NCBI RefSeq assembly: GCF_900112475.1
Contig: NZ_FOLW01000006.1
Span: 62,001-126,000, forward strand
Direction: 5' to 3'
DNA length: 64,000 nt
Origin: Pragia fontium DSM 5563 = ATCC 49100
Lineage (GTDB): Bacteria; Pseudomonadota; Gammaproteobacteria; Enterobacterales; Enterobacteriaceae
Shown here: in pieces, positions 47,502 through 58,615 of the stretch
Position numbering within the stretch: position 1 is the first letter of the stretch
Layout of the letters: each line of letters starts with the position of its first letter
Translations under genes and position numbers: made by a program
The notes under the pieces: generated by a model
Database searches by the model: none
What the model saw: only the letters and a program-made list of their open reading frames with translations
Told to the model about the DNA's origin: nothing

Positions 47502-48692
47502 ATGACATTACTTAACCCCTATTTCGGCGAATTTGGTGGGATGTATGTACCACAAATTCTTATGCCGGCTTTACAGCAATTGGAAGAAGCCTTTGTCAGC
47601 GCACAACGCGATCCGGCCTTTCACAGTGAGTTTCAAGAATTATTAACCAACTATGCCGGTCGGCCAACGCCCCTCACCCTGTGTCGTAATTTAACCGCAG
47701 GCACCAAAACTAAACTTTACCTCAAGCGTGAAGATTTATTGCATGGCGGCGCACATAAGACCAATCAGGTATTAGGTCAGGCTTTGCTGGCCAAACGCAT
47801 GGGTAAAACCGAAATTATTGCCGAGACCGGTGCCGGTCAGCACGGCGTGGCCACCGCACTGGCTTGTGCATTGCTGGACTTGAAATGTCGTATCTATATG
47901 GGGGCTAAAGACGTACAGCGTCAGTCACCTAACGTCTTCAGAATGCGCCTGATGGGTGCCGAAGTGATTCCAGTTCACAGTGGTTCAGCAACCCTGAAAG
48001 ATGCCTGTAATGAAGCATTACGCGACTGGTCTGGTAGCTATGAAAAAGCACACTACCTACTCGGTACCGCCGCTGGCCCACATCCATACCCTACGATGGT
48101 TCGCGAGTTCCAACGCATGATTGGTGAAGAAACCAAAGCACAGATGAAAGAGCGTGAAGATTGCCAGCCAGATGCGGTTTTAGCCTGTATTGGCGGTGGC
48201 TCTAACGCTATCGGTATGTTTGCTGATTTCATTGATGAAAGCAGCGTGAGATTGATTGGTGTTGAACCGGCAGGACTCGGTATCGAAACTGGTCAGCACG
48301 GTGCTACGTTGAAACACGGTCGTGTGGGCATCTATTTCGGTATGAAATCCCCAATGATGCAAACCAATGAAGGTCAGATTGAAGAGTCTTACTCTATCTC
48401 CGCTGGTCTGGACTTCCCATCCGTTGGGCCACAGCATGCTTATCTGGACAGTATTGGCCGTGCGGAATACGTTTCCATTACTGATGACGAAGCCTTAGAA
48501 GCCTTTAAACTGCTCTCTCGCCGCGAAGGTATTATTCCTGCACTGGAGTCTTCTCACGCCCTGGCCTATGCCTTAAAAATGATTGCTGCCGAACCTGAAA
48601 AAGAACAGATTTTGGTGGTTAACCTATCAGGACGTGGAGATAAAGACATTTTTACCGTCCATGATATTTTGCAAGCGCGGGGAGAAATCTAA
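47502..48692 (+). CDS. trpB: Tryptophan synthase beta subunit
   Basis: PLP enzyme joining indole and serine to give tryptophan. The 396 aa contain [22 protein letters not shown] with the PLP lysine (near residue 87), [14 protein letters not shown], the phosphate-binding [10 protein letters not shown], and the C-terminal [12 protein letters not shown]. Full length. The stop overlaps the trpA ATG by 1 bp, consistent with equimolar alpha2-beta2 assembly. Confidence 0.98.
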   Translation: MTLLNPYFGEFGGMYVPQILMPALQQLEEAFVSAQRDPAFHSEFQELLTNYAGRPTPLTLCRNLTAGTKTKLYLKREDLLHGGAHKTNQVLGQALLAKRMGKTEIIAETGAGQHGVATALACALLDLKCRIYMGAKDVQRQSPNVFRMRLMGAEVIPVHSGSATLKDACNEALRDWSGSYEKAHYLLGTAAGPHPYPTMVREFQRMIGEETKAQMKEREDCQPDAVLACIGGGSNAIGMFADFIDESSVRLIGVEPAGLGIETGQHGATLKHGRVGIYFGMKSPMMQTNEGQIEESYSISAGLDFPSVGPQHAYLDSIGRAEYVSITDDEALEAFKLLSRREGIIPALESSHALAYALKMIAAEPEKEQILVVNLSGRGDKDIFTVHDILQARGEI

Positions 48693-49501
48693 TGAATCGT
48701 TATCAACAGCTTTTTAATCGTCTGGCGACTAAAAATGAAGGTGCATTCATTCCCTTTGTTACCTTAGGCGATCCTAACCCTGAGCTTTCACTACAAATTA
48801 TCGATACCTTAGTTGCCGCCGGTGCCGATGCTCTGGAGCTGGGTATCCCTTTCTCCGACCCACTGGCAGATGGTCCAACCATCCAAAGCGCGACCCTACG
48901 CGCCTTTGACGCTGGAGTGACACCGTCACTTTGCTTTGACCTGCTGGCGAAAATTCGGGCGAAATATCCAGAGATTCCTATTGGTTTACTGATGTATGCC
49001 AATCTGGTATTTACCCGTGGAATTGACGATTTCTATCAGCGCTGTGCCGATGTTGGAGTTGATTCGGTACTGGTAGCTGATGCGCCGATGGAGGAATCAA
49101 CACCATTCCGTCTATCCGCTCAACGTCACAGCATTTTACCTATCTTTATTTGCCCACCGAATGCCGATGATGATTTACTGCGTCAGATCGCTTCTCACGG
49201 CCGCGGATATACCTACCTACTCTCGCGCGCAGGCGTAACCGGTGCGGAGAATAAAGCCCATCAGCCACTAGAACATCTGGTGAGTAAACTGAAGGAATAT
49301 AATGCGGCGCCATCTATTCAAGGGTTCGGCATTTCAGAACCGGCACAGGTTAAAGCTGCGCTGGATAGCGGTGCTGCTGGAGCTATTTCTGGCTCGGCAA
49401 TCGTAAAAATTATTGAGCAGCATCAGCAACAGCCAAAAGTACTATTGGAAACGCTGGCTGAATTTGTGCACAATATGAAAGCGGCCACGCGCGGTAATTA
49501 A
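48692..49501 (+). CDS. trpA: Tryptophan synthase alpha subunit
   Basis: Cleaves indole-3-glycerol phosphate to indole, which passes through a tunnel to TrpB. The 269 aa show [38 protein letters not shown] with catalytic Glu and Asp, [11 protein letters not shown] and [10 protein letters not shown]. Last gene of the pathway, followed by a strong terminator. Confidence 0.98.
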   Translation: MNRYQQLFNRLATKNEGAFIPFVTLGDPNPELSLQIIDTLVAAGADALELGIPFSDPLADGPTIQSATLRAFDAGVTPSLCFDLLAKIRAKYPEIPIGLLMYANLVFTRGIDDFYQRCADVGVDSVLVADAPMEESTPFRLSAQRHSILPIFICPPNADDDLLRQIASHGRGYTYLLSRAGVTGAENKAHQPLEHLVSKLKEYNAAPSIQGFGISEPAQVKAALDSGAAGAISGSAIVKIIEQHQQQPKVLLETLAEFVHNMKAATRGN

Positions 49502-49524
49502 TCTTTCTCATTTCAATAAAACGA

Positions 49525-49556
49525 TCGGAGAATGGGTAACTATTCTCCGATTTTTT
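49525..49556 (+). terminator. trp operon terminator
   Basis: Perfect 9-bp stem (tcggagaat / attctccga) with an 8-nt loop and a run of six T, about 23 bp after the trpA stop. Confidence 0.9.
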
Positions 49557-49600
49557 ATTCTAGTCCGTTGATAAATAGGTGTTGCACTCAGTTACTCTTC

Positions 49601-49714
49601 ATGGGGTTTACGCAATATGTTAAAAAATTACCTATGTTATTTCTGTGTTTTTTCTACATTGCAAATGTGAATGCCGGAAGCATCAACCCAGGTAGATGGA
49701 ATAAAAACGTTTAA
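49601..49714 (+). pseudogene. Possible remnant or very small secreted protein
   Basis: An open frame of 37 aa starts at an ATG at 49601. Its N-terminal half resembles a Sec signal peptide (basic YVKK, hydrophobic LPMLFLCFFYIA, cleavage-like NVNA) followed by only a dozen residues (GSINPGRWNKNV). No clear Shine-Dalgarno precedes it. It could be the 5' stub of a lost exported protein, a tiny peptide, or chance. Confidence 0.25.
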
Positions 49715-49734
49715 CTGATCGGCATTAACGCTAT

Positions 49735-50310
49735 CTACGCTGTTTTATTATGTTCGGCAGCATACATCGACAGGTAATAATTAAAATTTTCATCCCTCTC
49801 AATGCCCAACGCGCCAAAAACTTCCACCATAAAGCTGACTGGAGCGGTACCGGGTGCCGTGACAACATGACGATCGGCAACGGCATAAGGGACATTTTGG
49901 TAATAGGCCGCCCCGGCATAATTGAGTTGAGATAAGTTTTCTGCTGAATTGGAGGTATGACGAAGATGATCAAGCAATCCTGCTTGTGCCAATACTCGGG
50001 TACCATCGCAAATGCCGGCAACCACAATATTTTTCTTATGGGCGGCAAGAAGCAGTTCGCTGATATCTGGCGCCTTATTGGTTTGCCAAATAGTCCCGCC
50101 ACAGACAATTAGCAAATCAAAACTATCGAGGGCAATGTCTTCAATCGCTAAATGTGGAGTAACCAGCATCCCGCTGGAAGAGGTAACCGGCACACCGCCA
50201 GGCGTAGCAAAACGCGTCTCAAAACCGTAATAACCACGGCCGACGGAATTGGTTAAGGCAATTTCCCAATCAGAAAAATTCTCAGTAAGAATAGTAATAA
50301 CGCGTTTCAT
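49735..50310 (-). CDS. DJ-1/PfpI family protein
   Basis: 191-aa protein of the DJ-1/PfpI (class I glutamine-amidotransferase-like) superfamily. It contains the N-terminal ITILTENFSDWEIALTN, the DLLIVCGGTIWQ segment and the nucleophile-elbow-like VAGICDGTRVLAQAGLL, in which Cys sits where DJ-1 has its reactive Cys. Members include chaperones, glyoxalases and stress proteins; the role here is unknown. The ATG at 50310 (MKRVITIL) has an aagga Shine-Dalgarno; the longer frame to 50364 is not needed. Confidence 0.85.
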   Translation of the reverse strand: MKRVITILTENFSDWEIALTNSVGRGYYGFETRFATPGGVPVTSSSGMLVTPHLAIEDIALDSFDLLIVCGGTIWQTNKAPDISELLLAAHKKNIVVAGICDGTRVLAQAGLLDHLRHTSNSAENLSQLNYAGAAYYQNVPYAVADRHVVTAPGTAPVSFMVEVFGALGIERDENFNYYLSMYAAEHNKTA

Positions 50311-50445
50311 TGTGTGTCCTTGATGGTATTGGTTTGCGGAATTCTCATTCCTGCGGCAATACATAGAATAATCAACATGACTGTCAGTTTCTGTCAGTAG
50401 TCAGCCTTGACCAAAAGGTTTACACCTTAAGACACGTATACCTTC

Positions 50446-51732
50446 TTACTTTTCTATCACTCGCCCCAATGGCAGAACAAAACTAAACTCACTGCCCTGA
50501 CCCGGCTGGCTTTCAATATTTAGCTGTGAGTCATGATGATTTAAAGCGTGTTTAACAATCGCCAATCCCAAACCGCTACCGCCGGTTTGGCTGGAACGTG
50601 ATGGATCGACCCGATAGAAACGCTCCGTCAGATGAGCAATATGCTCCCGACTAATACCGGAACCATTATCTCTAACGCTAAATTTTGCACCGCGAGGCGT
50701 TAATGACCAACTCACGCGGATTTCTGTTCCCTCGGGAGTATGATTAATGGCGTTATACACCAGATTAGACATCGCGCTATAAAGCTGTTCTTGATTACCG
50801 GCAACCTGTAGCTGTGGCTCAATATCAAAATGAATTTGCTGGCGTTGATTGCTTAATATCTCAGCTTCACGGAATAAGGTATCCAACAATACCGGAACGT
50901 TGATTGTTTCATTGAACTGATAGCGAGGAGCGGCTTCAATACGTGATAGAGTCAATAGCTGGTTGACCAAACTGCTCATTCGTTCAGTCTGCCCTTTCAT
51001 ACTGGCTAAAGCTTTCTGGCGTATATCCGCTCGAGTTTCATCATCAAGCATCTCCAGATAACCCTGAAGTACGGTTAATGGCGTTTTCAGTTCATGGCTA
51101 ACGTTGGTGAAAAACTTACGCCGCACCTCTTCCAATTGGCGTATTTGCGACACATCACGTGCAGAAATCAGTAAGTTGCCTTCATCATAGGACATGACTC
51201 GAAATTCAATATAGCTACCATTGTTAAACCCCAGCGTTAATGGCTCATCAAAAACTTTATGATTAATAAAATCAGCAAACTGCGGATAGCGAATTAAATT
51301 AAGAATATGTTGACCATTATCTTCCGGCCAGCGAAATCCCAACATTTGCTGTGCCAGCCGATTACACCAAAAGATATGCCCGCTCTCAGTGCTCAGCACG
51401 ACCGCATCCGGTAAAGATTCGGCTCCACTGCGAAAACGCTTAATCAACGAGGTCAATTCACGACGCCGCTGTCGATTGCGATGCTGCATTTGATATAAGC
51501 CATAAAATAACGGTTCCCAGCTACCTCTACCCGGCGGTGGCATAATGCTGCGATCCAGCCATAGCCAACGAGAGAGTTTGAGCAGGTTATAAAAATGCCA
51601 CAGCAGCGCACAAGATACCGAGATCAATAACAGCAGCGTCAAATGACCGATAAACAGGCTAAGTAATAGCGCCGGAAGACAAAACAGTAATAATTCAACA
51701 ACAATTTTCTTCCACGACAAACGTTCTAGCAC
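50446..51732 (-). CDS. phoR: Phosphate regulon sensor kinase PhoR
   Basis: Membrane histidine kinase that phosphorylates PhoB when phosphate is scarce. The 428 aa have two N-terminal transmembrane helices ([31 protein letters not shown]), a PAS domain (residues about 95-200), the phospho-acceptor region [23 protein letters not shown], and ATPase motifs [21 protein letters not shown] and [14 protein letters not shown]. The start is GTG at 51732 (MLERLSW). It follows phoB by 23 bp. Confidence 0.97.
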   Translation of the reverse strand: MLERLSWKKIVVELLLFCLPALLLSLFIGHLTLLLLISVSCALLWHFYNLLKLSRWLWLDRSIMPPPGRGSWEPLFYGLYQMQHRNRQRRRELTSLIKRFRSGAESLPDAVVLSTESGHIFWCNRLAQQMLGFRWPEDNGQHILNLIRYPQFADFINHKVFDEPLTLGFNNGSYIEFRVMSYDEGNLLISARDVSQIRQLEEVRRKFFTNVSHELKTPLTVLQGYLEMLDDETRADIRQKALASMKGQTERMSSLVNQLLTLSRIEAAPRYQFNETINVPVLLDTLFREAEILSNQRQQIHFDIEPQLQVAGNQEQLYSAMSNLVYNAINHTPEGTEIRVSWSLTPRGAKFSVRDNGSGISREHIAHLTERFYRVDPSRSSQTGGSGLGLAIVKHALNHHDSQLNIESQPGQGSEFSFVLPLGRVIEK

Positions 51733-51755
51733 AAAGGCGTCCCTAATTTGATAGG

Positions 51756-52445
51756 TTAAAAGCGCGTTGAAAAACGGTAGCCCGAACCGCGTACGGTTTG
51801 CAGCATTTTATCATAGCCGCTGGACTCTAACGTTTTACGTAAACGACGCATAAATACATCAACCGTACGATCCTCAACATAAACGTTGGTTCCCCATACT
51901 TGGTTTAACAACTGCTCACGGCTATATACCCGCTCAGGATGGCTCATAAAGAAGTGTAATAGCTTATACTCGGTAGGCCCCATCTCCAGCGGCACATCGT
52001 TTGCCATCACTCGGTGCGATGAGGGATCAAGGATTAATCCGTTAAAGGAAATAGATTCATGTTCCGGCATCGGAGAACTACGGCGCATAACCGCTTTAAT
52101 ACGCGCCAATAATTCTTTTGGCGAAAACGGTTTGGTAACATAGTCATCGGCGCCCGACTCCAGCCCCAGCACTCGGTCTTCTTCTTCGCCGCGGGCAGTC
52201 AGCATCACAATGGGGATATCGCGGGTCAAGGCCTCCCGCTTCATAGACTTAATCAGTTGAATACCTGAACCACCGGGCAACATCCAATCCAATAACACCA
52301 GATCGGGAAATGGTTCAGTCAATAACGTTTGGGCAATAGAAATATCGGCTGCCTCAATAGATTGGTAGCCATGCTGTTCAAGAACCAGAGAAATCATTTC
52401 CCGAATTGGTGCTTCATCCTCAACCACCAGTATGCGTTTTATCAT
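51756..52445 (-). CDS. phoB: Phosphate regulon response regulator PhoB
   Basis: OmpR-type response regulator that activates phosphate-starvation genes by binding Pho boxes. The 229 aa have the receiver domain [13 protein letters not shown], the phospho-acceptor Asp in [15 protein letters not shown], and the winged-helix DNA-binding domain [43 protein letters not shown]. The ATG at 52445 gives the family length; the upstream extension to 52484 runs into the promoter. It leads the phoBR operon, divergent from sbcDC. Confidence 0.97.
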   Translation of the reverse strand: MIKRILVVEDEAPIREMISLVLEQHGYQSIEAADISIAQTLLTEPFPDLVLLDWMLPGGSGIQLIKSMKREALTRDIPIVMLTARGEEEDRVLGLESGADDYVTKPFSPKELLARIKAVMRRSSPMPEHESISFNGLILDPSSHRVMANDVPLEMGPTEYKLLHFFMSHPERVYSREQLLNQVWGTNVYVEDRTVDVFMRRLRKTLESSGYDKMLQTVRGSGYRFSTRF

Positions 52446-52523
52446 GCGGGCTCTGCTCTTTGTTGTTTTATCAACACAATGCAAGTTGAATAATTATAGT
52501 GCATTTGCATTATGCTACAGATA

Positions 52524-52541
52524 TATGACATTTTTATGACG
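52524..52541 (-). promoter_or_regulatory. Pho box upstream of phoB
   Basis: On the minus strand the sequence CGTCATAAAAATGTCATA has two 7-bp direct repeats (CGTCATA and TGTCATA) 11 bp apart with an A-tract spacer, the arrangement of a Pho box. It lies about 80 bp upstream of phoB, consistent with positive autoregulation. Confidence 0.85.
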
Positions 52542-52639
52542 TTAACCATCTTTTAATCTTAATCAATCTCGATGTTAAGTGGTTCTTAAGCTTCCCGCTG
52601 CGTATAATCTTTGCTGATAACCGTTGCTAGAGAGGATTC

Positions 52640-53893
52640 ATGCGCATTATTCACACGTCTGACTGGCATCTTGGCCAATATTTTTTTACCAAAAGCCGGG
52701 CTCCAGAACACGCGGCATTTTTGCGCTGGTTAACAGAACAGGTTAAACAACATCAGGTTGATGCCATTATCGTTGCCGGGGATATCTTCGATACCACCTC
52801 GCCACCCAGCTATGCCCGTGAGCTGTACAATCAATTTATCGTTGAGTTGCAGCAAACCCACTGTCAATTAGTGGTTCTGGGCGGAAACCATGACTCTGTC
52901 GCCATGCTTAATGAATCCCGACAGCTGTTAACCTACCTCAATACCCAAGTTATCGCTGGCGTTACGCCGCAGCCTGAACAACAGGTGATTGAGCTACATG
53001 ATGCTCAGGGAAAACCCGCTGCACTGGTATGTGCCATTCCTTTTGTTCGCCCTCGGGATATTGTTATCAGTCAGGCTGGCCAGTCCGCTCAGGAGAAACA
53101 GCAGTCGCTGTTAGAGGCCATTGCTGAACATTACCGACAAATTTATCAATTGGCACAGGATAAACAACACCAATATCCTACACCTTTGCCAATTATTGTT
53201 ACCGGACATCTCACCACCGTTGGCGCCTCAACCACTGACTCGGTACGTGAGATCTATATTGGAACGTTGGATGCCTTTCCGGCTCAGCTATTTCCGCCGG
53301 CTGACTACATTGCCCTTGGTCACATTCATCGGCCGCAAATCGTCGCTAAATCAGACTATATCCGTTATTCCGGCTCCCCCATCCCCCTGAGCTTTGATGA
53401 AGCCAATCAGGAAAAAAGTGTGGTACTGGTAGATTTTAATCAGGGGCTTCAACCGCAGATAACCCTGCTGCCCATTCCGGAATTTCAACCTATGCGCTTA
53501 ATTAAAGGCGATATTGATGAAATCAAAAGTGCCCTGAACGCTTTTCATGATTATCAGGGAGAAAAAACGGTTTGGTTGGACATTGAAGTAAACTCTCGCC
53601 TCTATCTGAACGATTTACAGCGACAAATTCAGCAGTTAGCCGAAACTTTACCCGTTGATGTGGTATTGCTACGCCGCAGTAAAGCGCTGACTCAACAGGC
53701 TATTCAACGTCAAGAAAAAGAAACCCTGTCAGAATTAACGGTAAACGACGTTTTTGAACGCCGTTTGGCTTTGGATAAAGACGAAAATGATAGCGACCAA
53801 CAGCGAGAATGCCGAATACAGCAGCTCTTCCGCACGGTGGTAAATGAGATGGCCGAGGAAAATCAATCAACGGCAAAGGATGATACATTATGA
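52640..53893 (+). CDS. sbcD: SbcD nuclease subunit
   Basis: Mre11-type subunit of the SbcCD double-strand nuclease that cuts DNA hairpins and palindromes at replication forks. The 417 aa have the phosphoesterase motifs HTSDWHLGQ, VAGDIFDT, VVLGGNHDSVAML, VTGHLTTVG and ALGHIHRPQ. The ATG has a Shine-Dalgarno gagagga. Its stop overlaps the sbcC start by 4 bp (ATGA). Divergent from phoBR as in E. coli. Confidence 0.97.
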   Translation: MRIIHTSDWHLGQYFFTKSRAPEHAAFLRWLTEQVKQHQVDAIIVAGDIFDTTSPPSYARELYNQFIVELQQTHCQLVVLGGNHDSVAMLNESRQLLTYLNTQVIAGVTPQPEQQVIELHDAQGKPAALVCAIPFVRPRDIVISQAGQSAQEKQQSLLEAIAEHYRQIYQLAQDKQHQYPTPLPIIVTGHLTTVGASTTDSVREIYIGTLDAFPAQLFPPADYIALGHIHRPQIVAKSDYIRYSGSPIPLSFDEANQEKSVVLVDFNQGLQPQITLLPIPEFQPMRLIKGDIDEIKSALNAFHDYQGEKTVWLDIEVNSRLYLNDLQRQIQQLAETLPVDVVLLRRSKALTQQAIQRQEKETLSELTVNDVFERRLALDKDENDSDQQRECRIQQLFRTVVNEMAEENQSTAKDDTL

Positions 53894-56800
53894 GAATTCT
53901 CAGCCTGCGCCTGAAAAACATTAACTCGCTGAAAGATGAATGGAAAATCGACTTTACCCAAGCGCCGTTCTGCGACAATGCCCTGTTTGCTATTACCGGC
54001 GCCACCGGTGCAGGGAAAACCACCCTGTTGGATGCCATTTGTCTGGCGCTGTATCATAAAACGCCGCGCCTTAGCCCCAGCCCGACCCAAAATGAATTAA
54101 TGACCCACCATACTGCCGAATCACTGGCGGAAGTAGAATTTGAAGTCCAAGGGATTGGCTATCGTGCGTTTTGGAGTCAACGTCGAGCCAAAGGCAGCGC
54201 CGAAGGTAACTTACAAACGCCGAAGGTGGAACTGGCCTATTTAAGCGATGGTAAGATTATTACCGATAAAATTCGCGATAAGCTTGAGCTAACCTCTCAG
54301 ATTACCGGTCTGGACTTTAGCCGGTTCACAAAATCCATGTTGCTATCGCAGGGCGAATTTGCAGCTTTTCTCAATGCCGATCCTAATGAGCGAGCTGAAT
54401 TACTGGAAGAGCTCACCGGCACAGAAATTTACGGTCAGATTTCAGAACAGGTCTTCCTGCGCCATAAAGAGGCCAGAAACCAGTTAGATACTCTGCAAGC
54501 ATTGCTGGGCGGAGTTCAAATCTTATCAGAAAACGACCGTCAAACGTTGGAGCAACAGGTTACGCAGCTATTGATCCAGGAAAAACAGCTCAATCAACAA
54601 TCTCAACAGCAACTGAGTCACAAACAATGGCTGGAGAAGCAACAAGACTACCAGCGTATTGAAACTGAATGCCGGGCTCAATTAACCCACGCTCAACAAC
54701 AATTACAACAGCAACAACCGTTACTGGATAAGTTGCAACAAAATGAACCAGCAGAGAAACTTCGCCCACTTTACAACGAGCGACAACGGTTACAGCAAGA
54801 ATTAAAGCAGATGACCAGTGAACTGGATAAAACCGCCCAGTTAGCGTCATCTCTCAAGCAAGAAACCAGTCTGGCTCAAGCCAATCTGGAACAAATAGAA
54901 CAACAACGTGCTACGCAGTTAAAACAGCATCAACAAACCCGCGATCTGATAAATAATCAAATTACCCCCCTCGATGTACAGATCGAGAGCAAAACTCGTG
55001 AACAGATTCAGCTCAATACACAGTGGGAAAGTTTAAAACAACAGCAAACGATCCAGCAAACGGCGGTCAATAACGGTATTGAGCAGCAGCGAGTATTACT
55101 TACCCAACAAGACACGATTAGCCAATATTTTTCGCTTCACTCCCCTCATCAGTATTGGGGAGAAAATTTATCCCTATGGCAGCAACAACTTGGTCAGCTT
55201 AGCCGACAATATCCCGAGTTAAACGTTGTAAAACAGCAAATAGCGCATAAACATGCTGAGATTGCACAGCTTAATCAGCAGCTGAAAGAAGTGACATTGT
55301 CACAAGCCCAGAGCCAAACCGATCTACATCACTTACAGCAAACTTTTGACAAGACCGACGCTGAGTACCTGCGCATGCTATCACAGCAAGATTTAACCAC
55401 TCTGAAGCAACAGCGCGATAGTTTCAGCCAAACTCGAGATATTCAACAAACGCTAATTCAATTGAATCAACGTTATCAGGAAACCCATAAACAGTATCAA
55501 AACGCACAGCAGCAGCTGGCTGAAATCACACTTAATATACAGCAGCTTAATGCAGATTTACTGATTAAACGCCAGCAATATGCCGATAAGAAAATCCATC
55601 TGGCGGATCTGGAAAAATTATCAGAACAGGAAAAATTAATTATCCGTTTTGAACAAGAAAGAGCCCAGTTAAAACCCGGCTCCCCTTGCCCGCTATGTGG
55701 TTCAGTGCAACACCCTTTGCTTAACCAACATCAATCCAATCAACCAACGGATACTGAACAGCGGTTAAATCAGTTAAACACTGAACTACAGGTACTGCAT
55801 GATGCAGGTATTGAGATAAAAAGCCGGATCACCCTGCAAACAGAGCAGCACAATCGACTTCAACCAGAATCGGATGTATTACAACAAAATCAACAGCGAA
55901 TAGCAGAGCAATGGTCTCAATCCTGTCAACGGCTATCCCTAAGTTTTGCCATTAGCGACAATATACAGTTTGAAGCTTATCTGGAAGGTTTTCGTGTTCA
56001 GGAACAGCAGCTTTATCAGCAAATTAATCTGCTGGAACAGGCTGAACAGCATTGGTTACAGCAAAAAGAACGACTTAATAAGCAGCAAATAGTGGTTAAA
56101 GAAGCCCTACAGCGCGTGACCTTACTGACACAAGATATTGCTTATCAAAGTCAGAACAGTCAGCAATTAGAGCAAACGCTGCAAAACTTGCAGAATAACT
56201 ATCATGAGCTGCTAGCCCTGCTGCAAACCAATCTTGCTGCATACCAACTCCCCATGCCTGAAGCCGAACAGTATCAACAGTGGTTAACTGACCGGAAATC
56301 CGAATGGCAGCAGTGGCAAACCTATGTCATTCATCAGAAAGAGATTGACCAACAGCTGTCCGTACTTAATACCGATATCACTGCGGGAAAAACCCGGCTG
56401 GAAAATCTTACTCTACAGATTGAACAAAGTAGTGCTCAGTTAAATGCTCATAACAATGAACTCCAGCGGCTAAAACAGCAGCGGTTCGAACTCTTTGGTG
56501 ATCAACAGACTGAACATATTAACCAGCAGCTTCAGTTGGAGCAGCAGACCCTTGAACAAACGCTGAATCAAACCAGAGATTGCTGGCAACAGTCTCATAA
56601 TCGCTGGGTTGCTCTGAATGGGCAGCTATCAACTCTCCATCAACAGCAACAGTTGAAAATAGCGTCGGTGACTGATGTAGAAAACCAATTTACGCTGGCA
56701 TTACAAGACAGTGAATTTAGCCATGAAACCGCCTTCCTGACGGCTTTACTGTCTGAAGATGAACGCCAACAGCTTACCAGCGAAAAAGAACGATTGCTGA

Positions 56801-57570
56801 CGGGTTTAAATCAGGCGCATACCTTATTGAATGAAGCAGAGAAACGGCTACAGTCGCATGTGGCAACTCAACCTTCACATCTGGATATTAACATCCCCAT
56901 TAATGAGCTCGAGCAGCAGTTAGCCAATCTGTCGCAGGAAAGCAAAGCCAACAGCATACGCCAGGGTGAAATTCGCCAACAGTTAGACAATGACCAGAAA
57001 AATCAGCAAAATCAACAATCTTTGGTTACACAAATTGAGCAATATCAGCAGCAGCTTGATGATTGGTCTTATTTGAATAATCTCATCGGTTCCAGTGATG
57101 GGGCAAAATTTCGTAAGTTTGCCCAAGGTCTCACTCTTGATCATCTAGTCTATCTGGCTAACCAACAGCTTAACCGGCTGCATGGCCGCTATTTGTTACA
57201 GCGTAAAGAGAATAGCGCGCTGGAGTTACAGGTGGTTGATACCTGGCAAGCTGATAATATACGCGATACCCGCACCCTTTCCGGTGGCGAAAGTTTTCTG
57301 GTGAGTCTGGCTTTGGCGCTGGCGCTATCAGATTTAGTGAGCCATAAAACCAGTATTGACTCACTGTTCCTGGATGAAGGATTTGGTACGCTGGACGCAG
57401 AAACGCTGGATGTGGCACTTGATGCACTGGATAACCTGAACGCCAGTGGTAAAATTATCGGGGTCATCAGCCATATTGATGCCATGAAAGAACGCATTCC
57501 GGTGCAAATCAGGGTTAAAAAGGTGAATGGCTTGGGCATCAGCAGGTTAGATGAGCAGTTCAGACATTAA
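53890..57570 (+). CDS. sbcC: SbcC ATPase subunit
   Basis: Rad50-type SMC-like ATPase of the SbcCD nuclease. The 1226 aa have the N-terminal Walker A ITGATGAGKTTLLDA, two very long coiled-coil arms, the zinc-hook CPLCGSVQ in the middle (about residue 599), and the C-terminal signature LSGGESFLVSLALALALSD and Walker B SLFLDEGFGTLD. The coiled-coil arms are notably rich in Gln. About 180 aa longer than E. coli SbcC (1048 aa), mainly in the arms. Confidence 0.97.
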   Translation: MRILSLRLKNINSLKDEWKIDFTQAPFCDNALFAITGATGAGKTTLLDAICLALYHKTPRLSPSPTQNELMTHHTAESLAEVEFEVQGIGYRAFWSQRRAKGSAEGNLQTPKVELAYLSDGKIITDKIRDKLELTSQITGLDFSRFTKSMLLSQGEFAAFLNADPNERAELLEELTGTEIYGQISEQVFLRHKEARNQLDTLQALLGGVQILSENDRQTLEQQVTQLLIQEKQLNQQSQQQLSHKQWLEKQQDYQRIETECRAQLTHAQQQLQQQQPLLDKLQQNEPAEKLRPLYNERQRLQQELKQMTSELDKTAQLASSLKQETSLAQANLEQIEQQRATQLKQHQQTRDLINNQITPLDVQIESKTREQIQLNTQWESLKQQQTIQQTAVNNGIEQQRVLLTQQDTISQYFSLHSPHQYWGENLSLWQQQLGQLSRQYPELNVVKQQIAHKHAEIAQLNQQLKEVTLSQAQSQTDLHHLQQTFDKTDAEYLRMLSQQDLTTLKQQRDSFSQTRDIQQTLIQLNQRYQETHKQYQNAQQQLAEITLNIQQLNADLLIKRQQYADKKIHLADLEKLSEQEKLIIRFEQERAQLKPGSPCPLCGSVQHPLLNQHQSNQPTDTEQRLNQLNTELQVLHDAGIEIKSRITLQTEQHNRLQPESDVLQQNQQRIAEQWSQSCQRLSLSFAISDNIQFEAYLEGFRVQEQQLYQQINLLEQAEQHWLQQKERLNKQQIVVKEALQRVTLLTQDIAYQSQNSQQLEQTLQNLQNNYHELLALLQTNLAAYQLPMPEAEQYQQWLTDRKSEWQQWQTYVIHQKEIDQQLSVLNTDITAGKTRLENLTLQIEQSSAQLNAHNNELQRLKQQRFELFGDQQTEHINQQLQLEQQTLEQTLNQTRDCWQQSHNRWVALNGQLSTLHQQQQLKIASVTDVENQFTLALQDSEFSHETAFLTALLSEDERQQLTSEKERLLTGLNQAHTLLNEAEKRLQSHVATQPSHLDINIPINELEQQLANLSQESKANSIRQGEIRQQLDNDQKNQQNQQSLVTQIEQYQQQLDDWSYLNNLIGSSDGAKFRKFAQGLTLDHLVYLANQQLNRLHGRYLLQRKENSALELQVVDTWQADNIRDTRTLSGGESFLVSLALALALSDLVSHKTSIDSLFLDEGFGTLDAETLDVALDALDNLNASGKIIGVISHIDAMKERIPVQIRVKKVNGLGISRLDEQFRH

Positions 57571-57689
57571 TCACTTTATCTATTTGTTTAGTCAGCATCA
57601 TTGACCAAAATTAGCGCAAGAAGCATGATGATTGGTTATGATGGTGACTATGTTTATACAGAGCATCGCTCTTCTTAATGGAAATAATT

Positions 57690-58601
57690 ATGTTGTGGTT
57701 TAAAAATTTAATGGTTTACCGCCTTAGCCGTGATATTCATCTTTCTGCTGATGAAATGGAAAAACAGCTAAAACCGTTAACCTTTAGCCCTTGTGGCAGT
57801 CAGGATATGGCTAAAACCGGCTGGGTTTCTCCGCTGGGATCTCACAGCGACGCCTTAACTCATGCCTCCGGCAATCAGATTCTGATTACCGCGCGTAAAG
57901 AAGAGAAAATATTACCGGCACCGGTAATTAAACAGGCACTACAGGCCAAAATCGAAAAGTTGGAAGCCGAACAACACCGTAAGCTAAAAAAGACTGAGAA
58001 AGATGCACTAAAAGATGAAGTGCTTCATTCCCTGCTTCCTCGCGCCTTCAGTCGTTTCAACCAAACCAGCCTGTGGATTGATACGGTAAATGGCCTGATT
58101 ATTGTTGATGCCGCCAGCGCCAAACGCGCTGAAGACACCTTAGCACTATTGCGTAAAAGCCTGGGCTCATTACCCGTAGTCCCACTAACGTTGGAAAGCC
58201 CTATCGAATTAACGCTGACTGAATGGGTCCGTTCAGGTAATGTCCCTGCCGGCTTTATTTTGCAGGATGAGGCTGAATTAAAAGCTATTCTGGAAGGTGG
58301 TGGCGTTATTCGCTGTAAAGCTCAGGAATTGGTGAGTGATGAAATTGCTGTTCATATCGAAGCTGGAAAATTAGTGACTAAACTGGCTCTGGAATGGAGT
58401 GAGCGAATTCAATTTGTCCTATCCGATGACGGTAGCTTGAAGCGCCTTAAATTTACAGAAACGTTACGTGACCAGAATCAGGATATTGATAAAGAGGATT
58501 ACGCGGCCCGTTTCGATGCCGACTTTGCGTTAATGACCGGTGAGGTTTCCTTATTAATTAAACAGTTAATCGAGGCATTGGGCGGAGAACATAAAGAATA
58601 A
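57690..58601 (+). CDS. rdgC: Recombination-associated protein RdgC
   Basis: Ring-forming dimer that binds double-stranded DNA and restrains RecA. The 303 aa begin [19 protein letters not shown] and match E. coli RdgC over the full length, including [42 protein letters not shown] and [12 protein letters not shown]. The ATG at 57690 has GGAA about 6 bp upstream; the earlier in-frame ATG at 57678 would add MEII. Confidence 0.96.
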   Translation: MLWFKNLMVYRLSRDIHLSADEMEKQLKPLTFSPCGSQDMAKTGWVSPLGSHSDALTHASGNQILITARKEEKILPAPVIKQALQAKIEKLEAEQHRKLKKTEKDALKDEVLHSLLPRAFSRFNQTSLWIDTVNGLIIVDAASAKRAEDTLALLRKSLGSLPVVPLTLESPIELTLTEWVRSGNVPAGFILQDEAELKAILEGGGVIRCKAQELVSDEIAVHIEAGKLVTKLALEWSERIQFVLSDDGSLKRLKFTETLRDQNQDIDKEDYAARFDADFALMTGEVSLLIKQLIEALGGEHKE

Positions 58602-58615
58602 CTTATACCTAATAC

